Shown in pieces: positions 13,840 through 25,513 of a DNA stretch of 64,000 nucleotides (positions within the stretch are counted from its first letter, which is position 1; every line of letters starts with the position of its first letter). The notes under the pieces are model-generated. The model did not search any database and was not told the origin of the DNA. It saw only the letters and a list, made by a program, of their open reading frames with translations. Origin of the DNA: Pegea sp. RAD2-039 (Eukaryota; Chordata; Thaliacea; Salpida; Salpidae); NCBI GenBank assembly GCA_034620365.1, contig JAQGEQ010000295.1, forward strand, positions 186,001 to 250,000, in the 5' to 3' direction. A program made the position numbers and the translations under genes.

Positions 13840-14760
13840 AACTAACCAATACAACATTTTAATGTTTTATTCATTCAATCTAAAAACTAATTCAATTTAG
13901 ATGAAATAAACTTATTGATAGAAAACATCAATATAAACTTAATCTTGAAGTGTTTTGAAAAGTCAATATTTTCAATCAGCTAATCTAAATCGTTTTATAA
14001 CTATAAAAATTATATATTATTTTAATTGGTAAATATGTAAAAGAAACATAATAATAAAGAAATCTAAGCCATATATATAATCACTTCAAAACTATTCGAA
14101 TTTTATTATTAATGACTAGAACCACAAAACAACTTACTTTAAAATTTTAAACAGTTATTCATTTTATACTTGAAAATGTTCTTTAAGTTAGAAACATTTT
14201 TGTTTAATTCTATTTTTGTATATATTTTGTTTTTGCAGAAAATAAAGAAATTGCTTTCCAAACTTAAACTTATTCTAAAAAACAACAAATACTATATAAC
14301 AATATTGAACATACTAAGGATTTTAAAAAATACTTTTATTACTGGATTAAGACAAAATTGATCTGAAAATATTAACGATTCTTTTGTAATTATTTACTCT
14401 TCTGTTTTTATTTTTAAGTTGTTGAATTATCCATTATCTTCTAAATTTTTTATTATTAAGTTTATATATTGTAGCAACTTAACATTATAATTTAATTTTC
14501 CTGATATTCTCAGAACTTCTCAAAATGTCTTACAAGTAGTTATTTGTTAAAATTGAAAATCAGTCAATAGTATGTGCTTTCAGATTAGAAATACCCAATT
14601 TTAAGAAGACATAAATAGATTTCATCAGAAATCAGTTCTTTTTCAGTTTAGGTCTGAATATAAAATAGTTTTTAAAAAAATTCTTACAACGAACTTACTG
14701 AAAGTGTTGAAATTTTAACACCAAGACATTATTTACTATAAACATTTTTAAACTTGAAAG
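13840..14760. repeat. Diverged extra copy of the unit head embedded in unit A
   Basis: From about 13956 the sequence (gaaaagtcaatattttcaa, then a gaaacataataataaag stretch, then ttcattttatacttg at 14157) follows the same order as the unit head at 17585-17810 in B. Further on, 14620-14760 (atcagttctttttcagttt ... acttgaaag) parallels 18998-19132. A shorter equivalent lies in D at about 40180-40450. So the unit is built from nested smaller duplications. Confidence 0.5.
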
Positions 14761-17514
14761 AGTTAATTTACAAAAGATATAAAAAAATGAAGTATTCTTA
14801 TTATAAACTTTGACTTACTTCTTGTTTAGCTTTAAGTAAATGATCTTTAAACATATTCAAACAAACTTCTTTAAATGATTATAATTAAAACCAAAAAAAT
14901 TACTGAGCAGCGTTCAATATCTGGTAATTGTAGAACAAGAAGTCTTATTTTATTAAAGGTCGAAATTAATCCAACTGAAAATCATTTGGAAATAAATCTT
15001 AAAGTTAAACACTTAACCAAACATAATAATAAGATTGAAGTAAAATTGTTAGATGATTGTACTAAATTGTCTAATTTTCTTGAAGTTTTAATTTTTATAA
15101 ATTTTACTATTTCTAGTCAAAGATATTTAATTTAAATTATAGATCTCAACAAAAAACTGAAAGAATAGAAAAATAATTAGCTTGCTTATGTAGCAATCGA
15201 TTCAAGATATAATTAAAGATCATATACAAACATTAGTTAATGAGATTTTCAAATCACTTTCATTCATATTTTTTTTCGATTTTGAAGTTGAGATTTACTT
15301 TCAATATTCTAAATACAAAAAAAATACTTATATTGTATCTCAACCAAAATATCACACAAGAAATTGTGATTAGCTTAATGATTAACTTGTACTTTTAAAA
15401 TAGATTTAAAATAAATTTATCAATTAATCTTAAACTAAAAGTCTTTAGATATCAGATAAAAAATATTCAATTGAAACCAATAGATCATCCAACTAAACAT
15501 TTAACTATTTAAGAAAAGTAAATTGCAATCAAATGATGAAAAATTATAAAAGATAAACAATTGAATAACATAAGAAAATGATGTATCAATAAAAACATAG
15601 AATAAGTAAGGATAAACTTTTTAAGAAAATACTATTGTTAGTAGTGATATTTTTTTAAAACTATCTGTTATCGTTTGGTGTCTTTTAAAACAGCTATATG
15701 GTTTACTATCTTTAACAAACAATGAACAATTAAAATATTGATAAAATAAAAATAATGATTTTTCTTTGCTGTAAAGCAAAATGCTTATATATTAAAGAAA
15801 TTTTTGTACTTTTATTATATTTATTTTTTATTATTATATGATTCCATTGCAAGATTTTCATTATATATAATTTCATTTTTAGATAACAAGTTTTTCTTAA
15901 GAGAAATATTAAAATTTATTTAACTTAAGCATCATTGACTATTTTTAGAACGAACATATAGTTTTCTAAAACCTTAATGTTTACTTTGTAGTGTTGCATG
16001 TAAAGGTAAGTAATTATTAGAGTATTAATGCATTATACTCATAAATACTTACTTTAATTTTTAACATTATAACCTATATTAGTATTTAAAAAACGAAAAA
16101 ATAATTAATACTTTAAATATGAAAAATTTATTGTAGCTTCAAATAAGTTTTTAAATTAAGTGTCTTTTAAAGACCTAAAATAATCATTTAAAACAGTTGG
16201 TTTTGATAAGCCATGTGTCATTTTAGTGTCACTAACAATTACACTTATTAAAATCAAAAACTTTTATTTTTCACATTTAAAATTTTTAGTAGAACCAGAA
16301 ATAATTGCAGCATCTATTACCACATTTTTATTTAAAATTATCAACAATAATCATTAAAAAAATCATTCGATTTATTTACTCAGTGTAACATTTAGAACTT
16401 AAATGAAATACAAAATTGATAAGCATTTTTGTTGTTGATTGCTATTAAAATCTGTTAAACATTTGTAAAAGTCATTTATACAAATCCGAAAGAATTATAA
16501 ATCGTTATACAAAATTTCAGTCTAACTTTTTTAAGAAAATTTTGCTTTTAACTTTTTATTAAGGGTTTTTGTAAAAATCTTTGACTATTTCTGACAATAA
16601 TTTTTTATTTGATGTAAAAGTTATACAACTGAAAATTTTCTGCCCAACTTATGATACCTATATGATGGTTTTTTTAAAAGTTACTTTAACCTAGAATAAA
16701 CCTAAAGTAAAGTTCGTGGTAATCTTAAACATAACTAGTAATTTCTACAATGGATATTTGTTAAGTTTTTAAAGCTCTGCAGCGCTTAATTCTCTGAGTC
16801 TACCACATTTTCTGAATTATGATGAAACAATCATTAAGTAGATTTTTAATCAAGTTTTAAGCAAGTTAATCAAAGAAAAAGTATTTGAAAACTTTTTCAA
16901 GAACTATTATCTCCTTATTTCCGGTTTTCTATGTTTTATTGAGTAATGAAATTAATAGGAAATAAACTGAAGCCGATCAATTTCATTAATATGCTTTTAT
17001 TTTATACAAGTTAGAAGAATAAAAAAGTTTTCAAGTATAAATATAATAATATAAGTATAAAAATATGAAGAAAAGTTCTTGAAAAGAATAATATTGTTTT
17101 ATGCAGAATAATAAGTTTTAAATATAATGAAGTTACAAATAAAGAATAAAATATTTAATTTATTTTACTTCAATAATCCCCACACAAAATACCAGTGAAT
17201 ACACACAGAAAAATATCTGAAATTCATTGAACATTTTAAGAAAGTAATTTATACTGAACAATCTGCGGACAAATCAAATTCAAACAAATTCTTTATTAGA
17301 AAAGTAAAAAATTGTAAAGATTTTAGTTTTAACAGTAATCTATTGAGCTTTTTATCTAATTGTTACAAAATTCTTCATTAAAACAGATGTTTCTGCTATA
17401 AACTGTCTTTTATTCTTTTTATAAATTTCTAACAGTACACTTTTTTTAAATGCTTGCTTTCTTGTTTACGAAACTTTGTATTATTACATCAAACAACATT
17501 TTACTAAGTGATAA

Positions 17515-20500
17515 AGATGAGTTTGTAAACACCAAATAATGAACTGTTGAAAACATTACATTAATATAAATTTATTTTTTAAGAATTCTGAAAAGTTAAT
17601 ATTTTCAAATTGCTAAACTAAATCTTTTCAAAAGTATATAAAAATTATATACTAGTTTATTTGGTAGAAATGTAACAGAAACATAATAATAAAGGAAATT
17701 TATATCACCTATAGAATCAATTAAATACTAGTTGAATTTCAATATTAATAAATAGAATGATAACAGATTTTTAATGAAAATAATAAACATTGATTCATTT
17801 TATACTTGCAAATGTCCAATATTTTCTGAAATAATATCGTTCTGTATTCGTCTTTTAATACCATAGAATTAGTCATCTGCAGCCATGTATTTTGTAAGCA
17901 GTTAAGACTAAACAAAATTTAGTTATGAGTTTTCTTCTGATGTCTCATTTAAAATCTTGATTATATCTTCTATTTAGTTGATTGTTGTTTCAAAATTGTA
18001 AAGTGTGTTAGGTTTTGAAATCCTATGATCAACAAAAAGGAACATTTTCGATAAATAAATCTGATTTATTTTATCAGAATAAAGTAGATTAGATTTTAAC
18101 AAACCTTCACAAATATTCTCATATATTGATAAAATTGTCTTACGCTGCAAAAGCCACTAAGAATTCGAAAAGCTTCAAAGGTTTCTCACTAACAATTATA
18201 TCAGAAAGAAAAAAATTATAATTAAATTGAAGAAAGTGATTACAGCAGATTTAACCTGTTGTCTTAAAAACATAACTTAACAACAATCAATTGAGGATTT
18301 TAGTGAAAAAAATTGGTAGACATAGATAGTTAAGCTAAATTTGAGATCCTAACTACTTTAAAGCTTTCTCAAAATGTATTTTAAAAGAGTCACAGAAATA
18401 AGTTTATATCAACTTATATTTCCTTTAAAAAAAGGAACAGCCGGAAGAGCGGTATGTTATGTCATCTTATCTCTCGAGTAATATTTTTACAAATGATATT
18501 ACTTCTTTTAAAATAATTTGTTGTTTTTATATAAATTATTTTTTCATTTTAATTTTAGTTCATGTAATCTCTTATCAAAGTAATCAAACTTGAAATGTTA
18601 ATATTTGATGATTGCTTTATTTTATATAAAACAGCGGCATGCTTAGGGAAGTAGTAACAATTTATCATAAATTAGTGGAATCAGCATATATTGAAGATAT
18701 GTTAATTGTTTAATCTAGAGACTTCGTGTCAAGTTTCTTTGAAAATTTGTAATATCTCTAATGATGCATCTACGACGTCATCTTAGGTTTAAATAATCAA
18801 TTTTATTGAAACGTTTTTCTTTGTATTTGGTTTTATGCAAAGAACAAACTATACTTGTGCATGATTTTACATAATTTTCTTTTATTGACCCTTTCAGTAA
18901 TTCTCAAGGAGTGTTAAAAGTAGTCATTTGTGAAGATAAAACAACTCTGTTATGTTAGCAATACAAAATTTTAAAAAGAAATAAAATCCTTAATCACAAA
19001 TCAGTTCCTTTTGAGTTTTGGTCTTAGTAGAAACTAATAGATCAAAAATATTTAGTTAAAAACGAACTTAATAAGAGTGCTGAATTTGCATCTTCAAGTT
19101 TGCATTGACTGTAAATATTTCACAGCTTGAAAGTTTCATTTTACAATAGAAATAAGATTCACCACCTTTTTTGTTGGCTGTGTTTGCTACCCAAAAGATT
19201 GAGCAGTACAATTACATCCGAAAATAAACATTTCTGTTCCAATTTTATTGGTCAATTCTTGTACAACAACTTTAGATCAACTACAAGAAAATAATTTCAT
19301 TGCGTTTAGACAAGCTCAAAGTTCTTTTTGTACCATTAATTAGTTTGACATCGATTACTATCTCTACAATAATATCGAATTCAAGATATAAGTTTGAAAA
19401 ATTCTTTAATAAAAAATATTTCAGAAGATGAGTTTTATCTTTAAAACTTACTCAGCTGTTAAATGAGAATTAAACCAAACTTTAAAGATCGAATGATTAA
19501 TATAAGCAAACCAATGTGTTATGTAAAAGTCATTTTAAACCAAATGGAGCGTATGTTTTATGAGAACTAAAAGTAAAAAACAAATTCTATAAATGTTTTA
19601 GGTCCGTTTGAAGTTTATTGACCGCTTACTGATAACATGGCACAACTAGGTTATAAGTAACTAAGGCCACTGAAATGCAATTTAACATACATCATACAAC
19701 TGCGCTAGTTATTGACGAATTTTCTTGCTACACATAATATTTTAAACTTCTATATTCATTTCACCCGTAATTTACATTTTAATTGAAGATAATATCCTAA
19801 ATTAAAACATACGAGTTGGCCTTAATAAGCAGTTAATTATAACAAAACTGAGTTTTTATATTTTTCTATGGTAATACTCAGCGCTGTATACTTACTAAGC
19901 AATAGCAAAACAGTTTTATATGGTATCAAGTTAGTTTAGGGAAACATAAAATTGCTAGTATAGATTACTAGTCGATGTGAGATTTTTGGAGAATAGATTT
20001 TTCGGTGGTATTTGACAAAATAACTTTTAATCATGAGAGTAAGCAAGTGATGTTGTTGTACAACAAGTAGTTTAGGTGTACGTTACAACAAATATATTGC
20101 ATTTGTTAACTAATTGATGACTTTGTTATTGGCAATTCTTTTTAATATTATAATAGTTTAAGATCGCTAGCCTTCTTGCGACTTTAAACTAAAACCATTA
20201 TTGTATAATATTTATCTGATATTAAAAACCACCCAGTAAAAATAATAGAAAATACAGCTAAAATGATGGTTTATAATATGAAAAGTCACAAAAAATATTC
20301 GAACTTTGCTAAAAAATAACAATGATTTTTTTCAAATACCTAACTAGTAAACGTTTTTCACTTGGGAATAAGATTTTTACAGCTGAATGTTAATCATTGT
20401 AAGTTATATATATGGAGCTTGTGATAAATTTTACGAATTTATAAAAAGATATCAAACTACAAATCTACAACAATTCTGCTATGAAGTTAAATTAATAAAT

Positions 20501-23500
20501 ATTTCCTCTTTTACACTAAAATGATTTTTCCCAAATAAGGTACTTAAGATCTTTCAACTCTGAAGGCATGTTAAGTAATTGGCGTAAAACATGTATTATC
20601 ATATAATATTCAATTTCAGTTTGAATAAGTTCCAAAAAAATAAAATCTTATCATAATTCAGGGTTAATAAGTGAAAATAAGTTCGTTTTCATTAATTTAG
20701 AATAGTTTTATTTTATATAAAAGTTACATTTTTTTTAAAATAGCAAGTAAAGAGTTTGAAATTTTTAACAATAAAATGGATTTAATGATCAACATTTTTT
20801 CTTTGCTTTTTCAAAAGCATTTCGTCCTATCACTAGTTTAAAGTTATGAAATATTTTTGTAATCAAAACAGTTTACCAGTAAAATGTTTTTAAAAACCCG
20901 TGATATTGAAGTTTAAAAATCCTTTATTTGCAAATAAACAAATTTAAACTTGTGAAAATGTTATGCTAAAACTTGAAGTTAAAAATTACAACTAATAGAA
21001 AAGTTATTCTGAGTCTAAACTTTCCTTTGCTCAAAATGGTAATTTTAAATTTCTTTTAAAATCGCTTGTAGAATACAGTAAACCATGACAAGACATTTCT
21101 TCGTTTCTAAGATAATCACTAAGATGAATCTTGTAAACAGAAATATTTCGCATAATTTATCATGAATCAAGTGTAACTAGAAACAGCCTTAAATTTTCAG
21201 AAATCTTTCCAGCATTTGCAAGTTTTTTTAAAGAGTAAGATTTCCCAAGTCGATGGAATCAATGAAACACTTTAAAACAATGACAATTTCTATAAAAGTA
21301 GGCAATTAAATTAAATATACACATTTGATTTTATTGTTGAAAATGAGTTTTGGCGAAAAAATGCAGTATATATGATATAAAACTGTTATTGCTCCGAGTG
21401 ATTGCTTACTAATTAATCCTTAGGATGGTAATATTTGACCTCAAGGTATCTTATCATATTTAACTTTGCCATAGTAGATATTAATTGTGATATTTCTTCG
21501 TATTTTGTTGTATTGTTGTTTTATTTTAACTTTGACGTAATAAAACAATTAATATTTCTACTAAAATTAATCATTAAACAAATTCAGTTATATACTAAAC
21601 CTTTTCCCTTTAATCTTATTAATCATATGCAGCGGTATTCTGTTGCAATTATAATAAATTTCTAGATAATCCAATTTCACCCATTGCATTTACTCAAAGT
21701 TGAAAGAAATTATTTCAAATTAAGTAATATACAAAAAGATAAATTTGTGATTTAATTTTATTCCGATTTGCATCTTAATTGCAATTTAATGTTTAGAATG
21801 AATTATCTAGACATCTTAGTTACAGTTTGTATTACGATTGTCACAAATCTGCCGAGTTAAATGATTTATTCAAATTTTTTTTAAGATCTTTTAAAGGATT
21901 ACATAAGACGCTGTGTTTTGAGGTCGTTTTCAAATTGTCGTAAACTTCAATATTTACAAAAATATCACAAATTTAAGAAATAAATTTTGATGAATTATTA
22001 TTTAATTTTTGATTTTTACAAAAAGAAAACTAAATAATTGCTGCAATCAGTATAAATTAAGGCGTCATCACCACATTTTCAGCAGTTTGTCGTACAAATG
22101 CATTTTTGATAAGATATCAAAAAATTTCATTTTGTTTGATCATTAAAAAATAAATCATCAGGTGGTAAGTGCTGAATAATCACTGGAACAGGAGAATATT
22201 AAGTCATGTTTAACTTTATTATAGTAATCGCTTTCTGTTCATGTTAGTAATCAGCGGTATTTTGTTTTAATTGAAACAGTTTTCTAGAAAATATAAATTT
22301 TACCATAGTATTTAGACAAAGTTGAAAAAAACTGTTTGAAAATTAATAAATAGTTAATGGATAATGCTCAAGGTAAACTCTGAGGTTCAATTTGTTCCTT
22401 TTTGCATCTTTATTTCTTATTAATCTGTAAATGAAATTAGCTAGACTGCATTCTAAGACATATTCAAAGTGGTCATACTAGTTGATGTGGAATAATCATC
22501 TAAAACAATTTTTATTTAACATAAATTCAAAAAAGCTTTATTTTTAAAGAATGCAAATGTTACTTATTTATTTATTTATTACAATAAATGTGAAGGAGGG
22601 TGCCTAAAGAGAGCACCTCTCGCTAACACACATTCTCACAAATTTGTAATTGATCAATTGAAATATAAAAACTTATTTAACTTAAGAATTATTGAGTATT
22701 TTAACATCAAACATATCGTTTTCTAAAACCTTCTTGTTTATTTTGCATTGTTGTATGTAAAGGTAAGTAATTGTTAGGGTATTATTACATTATCCTAATA
22801 AATGCTTACTTCAATTTTTCAACATTATAATCGGTATTAGTATGTAAGAAATGACAAAAAATTAAAATTTTAAATATGAAGTATTTATTGTAGCTTCAAA
22901 ATAAGTTTTTAAATCAAGTGTCTTTTAGAGACCTAAATAATCATTTAAAACAGATGGTTTTGATAAGCCATGTGTCATTTTAGTGTCACTAACAATTATA
23001 CTTTTTAAAATCAAAAACTTTTATTTTTCAGACCTAAAATTTTTAGTTGAACTAGAAATAATTGCAGCATCTACTACTATATTTTCATTTAAAATTATCA
23101 ACAATCTTCATTAAAAAATTAATTTATTAAATCGGTGTAACATTTAGAACTTAAACGAAATAAAAAATTGATAAGTATTTTTTGGTAATTGCTACTAAAA
23201 TATGTTAAAAATTTGTAAAAGTCAGTTATAGAAATCCGAAACAATTATAAAATGCTATACAAAATATCTGACCAAATTTTAAAAAAAATTTTGCTTTTAA
23301 CAATTCATTAAAGCTTTTTGTTTTAATCTTTGACTATTTCTGACACTAATTTTTTATTTGATGTAAAAGTTTTACAGCTGAATATTTTCTGCACAACATA
23401 TGATGCTTATATGATGGTTTTTAAAAGTTACTTTAACCTAGAATAAACCTAAAGTAAAGTTCGTAGTAATCTCAAACAGAAGTAGTAGTTTCTAGAATGG

Positions 23501-24258
23501 ATATTTGTTAAGTTTTTAAACTCTGCTGAGCTTAATTCTCTGAGTCTACCACATTTTCCGAATTATGATGAAACAATCATTAAGTAGATTTTTAATCAAG
23601 TTTTAAGCAAGTTAATCAAAGAAAAAGTATTTGAAAACTTTTTCAAGAACTATTATCTCCTTATTTCCGGTTTCCTATGTTTTAATGAGTAATGAAATTG
23701 ATAGGAAATAAACTGAAGCCGATCAATTTCATTAATATGCCTTTATTTTATAAAAGTTAGAAGAATAAAAAAGTTTTTGAGTATAAATATAATAATATAA
23801 GTATAAAAATATTAAGTAAGGTGCTTGAAAAGAATAATATTGTTTTATGCAGAATAATAAGTTTTATATATAATGAAGATACAAATAAAGAATAAAATAT
23901 TTAATTTATTTCACTTCAGTAATTCCCACACAAAATACCAGTGAAAACACAGAAAAATATCTGAAAATCATTGAACATTTTAAGAAAGTATTTTATACTG
24001 AACAATCTGCGGACAAATCAAGTTCAAACAAGTTCTTTACTAGAAAAGTAAAAAATTGTAAAGATTTTAGTTTTAACAGTAATCTATTGAGTTTTTTATC
24101 TAATTATTACAAAATTCTTCATTAAAACAGTTGTTTCTGCAACAAACTGTCTTTTATTCTTTTTATAAATTTTTAACAGTACATTTTTTCAAATGCTTGC
24201 TTTCTTGTTTACGAAACTTTGTATTATTACATCAAACAACATTTTACTAAGTGATAAA
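17515..24258. repeat. Tandem array unit B
   Basis: Full unit of about 6.7 kb from the junction (gatgagtttgtaaacacc) to the retrotransposon insertion. Anchors: 19596 (ttttaggtccgttt block), 21629, 22062, 22971 and 23655, in the same order as in A, C and D. Unlike A and D, the segment corresponding to A 13264-15905 is absent and is replaced by an antisense retrotransposon tail (22564-22644). From about 20050 to 23230 it is nearly identical to unit C, while its last kilobase resembles A instead. No protein-coding gene recognised. Confidence 0.8.
22564..22644 (-). mobile_element. 3'-end fragment of the non-LTR element, antisense (in unit B)
   Basis: Read on the minus strand, this is the last ~80 bp of the element at 24259-28624: tttgtgagaatgtgtgttag, then the gaggtgctct...aggcaccctcc hairpin, then cacatttattgtaataaa and the TAAA tail. 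It is an extreme 5' truncation. Flanking unit sequence shows it replaces about 2.6 kb present in unit A. The same fragment at the same site occurs in unit C, so it predates the B/C duplication. Confidence 0.85.
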
Positions 24259-24461
24259 TTCTATTTGAATAAGTTTCAGGTTATAGGTTCTATTTGAATA
24301 AGTGCTGATAAGTTGTGATAAAGTTATTTCTAGGAAGTGAATTGTTTATTATATATATATTATATTTTGTGGTTGGTGACAGTAAAAATCTTTTATAAAT
24401 CTTTGGTGGATACACATTTATTAACCTTGTATACTTTGGTGGGAGTTACTAAAAATCTATC
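24259..24461 (+). promoter_or_regulatory. 5' UTR of the retrotransposon with a 16-bp direct repeat
   Basis: The leader carries ttctatttgaataagt twice, at 24259-24274 and 24288-24303, 29 bp apart, right at the element's start. LINEs carry an internal promoter in this region; that these repeats matter for it is inference. Confidence 0.4.
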
Positions 24462-25457
24462 ATGGAAACTATGGTAGATACAAATGACAGGACCTTGCGG
24501 TCAAAAGCTCCAAAAAACCCAAGCAAACCAAGTTCTTCAAAACAAGCTTGCAATGGCAATTGCCAAGCTTGTAACAAAACTTGCTCTGGTAAAGATCTGG
24601 CAATAGATTGCATCAAATGCCTCTCTAGGTTTCACCTCACTTGTAGTGATGTGAATAAAAAATTATATTATATATTTGAAAATAATAAAATGCAGCAAGT
24701 GGGATTTTGTTGGTCCTGCATTAAATGTAGATCTATGGACAAAACAACTACCTCGTCCAACACTAACAAAAGCCTATTGTCTGACATCAGCAACACCATA
24801 TCCACTGAATTGACCAAATTAAAATCTGAAATCGGCAACGATGTTGCCAAAATCAATGAAAAGATTTCTATCTTATCCAAATCTATGGATGAACTGGAAG
24901 CCTCCACAAAGAAGCCTCTCACATGGGCCTCAGTTGTTGGTAATTCTGGATCCGAAAAAAATACTAGCGTGGTGCAACTTCTTGCCAAGAAGGTTACTGA
25001 CACGCACAAGAAACTTACTTTGGACCGGGAGGATAGAGAAAACAATGTCATCATCTTTGGTGTCCCTGAGACTGATAAAGACGATGACATCAAGACTTTT
25101 AATCAAATGTGCACTCAAGGCCTTGGTGCTGTGGACACTCCAAAAGTTTCAATGACCAGACTCGGGGCAAAAAGATCAAATCATAAAAGACCGTTAAAAG
25201 TTTCCTTTCAGGAAAGATGGGACAAACGTAAGTTTCTTGCTAAGCTGTATAAACTTAAGCAGGACGAAAAATTCCAGGGCATCAGAGTAGCACATGATAT
25301 GTGTGAAGATGATCGCGTAGAAAATAAGCGTCTTCTAAAAGAGGCGTACAGCCGAAATCAGAAAGAGCAACCAACTGATTTCAAATACAAAGTTCGAGGT
25401 CCACCATGGGCTTTACAGATTGTGAAGGTCTTTTCAAAAAACGGAAGTGCAAAATAA
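24462..25457 (+). CDS. LINE ORF1 protein (Cys/His finger, coiled coil, nucleic-acid-binding domain)
   Basis: Intact 331-aa frame from an ATG to TAA. In order: a short basic N-terminus; a PHD-like cluster at residues 30-89 with Cys34, Cys37, Cys41, Cys50, Cys53, His58, Cys61, Cys83, Cys86 and Cys89; a heptad-like helical stretch at about 100-145, a likely coiled coil; and a C-terminal region (about 180-310) with NNVIIFGVPE and RPLKVSF, resembling the RRM-like nucleic-acid-binding domain of LINE ORF1 proteins. In this family ORF1p binds the element RNA and forms multimers with it; I infer that from the layout. PHD-type fingers are known in ORF1 of some CR1 elements. It ends shortly before, or overlaps by about 50 nt, the start of ORF2 in another frame. 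Confidence 0.85.
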   Translation: METMVDTNDRTLRSKAPKNPSKPSSSKQACNGNCQACNKTCSGKDLAIDCIKCLSRFHLTCSDVNKKLYYIFENNKMQQVGFCWSCIKCRSMDKTTTSSNTNKSLLSDISNTISTELTKLKSEIGNDVAKINEKISILSKSMDELEASTKKPLTWASVVGNSGSEKNTSVVQLLAKKVTDTHKKLTLDREDRENNVIIFGVPETDKDDDIKTFNQMCTQGLGAVDTPKVSMTRLGAKRSNHKRPLKVSFQERWDKRKFLAKLYKLKQDEKFQGIRVAHDMCEDDRVENKRLLKEAYSRNQKEQPTDFKYKVRGPPWALQIVKVFSKNGSAK

Positions 25458-25513
25458 CCACTGGACCCACATCACCCTTATTCAACCTCTCTTCGCACAA
25501 AATTATTAATACT

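Larger units (their letters stand above)
10769..17514. repeat. Tandem array unit A (left-most, lacks the unit head)
   Basis: Homology to the other units begins at about 10769 (aaatggaacgtatg) and continues to the repeat junction near 17514. Anchors shared with B, C and D include a block at 10806-10930 (ggtccgttt ... tggcgcagctaggtt), 12288 (gcagcggtattctgttgc), 12761 (ggcgtcaccaccacatttt), 16211 (ccatgtgtcattttagtg) and 16912 (tctccttatttccggtttt). Compared with B and C it keeps a segment at about 13264-15905 that they have lost, and lacks about 560 bp present in B and C after their position 19985/30785. The unit head seen at 17515-19545 is missing in front of this copy. No convincing coding sequence: the short frames inside are Lys/Asn/Ile-rich and not shared between copies. 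Confidence 0.8.

Noticed and set aside
14170..15135. Two plus-strand frames of 63 and 86 codons in unit A
   Set aside because: Lys/Ile/Asn/Leu-rich, not kept open in the other units, no homology seen; random AT-rich frames.
21435..21665. 76-codon frame in unit B
   Set aside because: Nearly the same sequence exists in unit C without giving it support as a gene, and other units interrupt it; composition is that of non-coding DNA.
24668..25155. Frames of 62-141 codons overlapping LINE ORF1 on both strands
   Set aside because: Shadows of ORF1 in other frames; no family features of their own.
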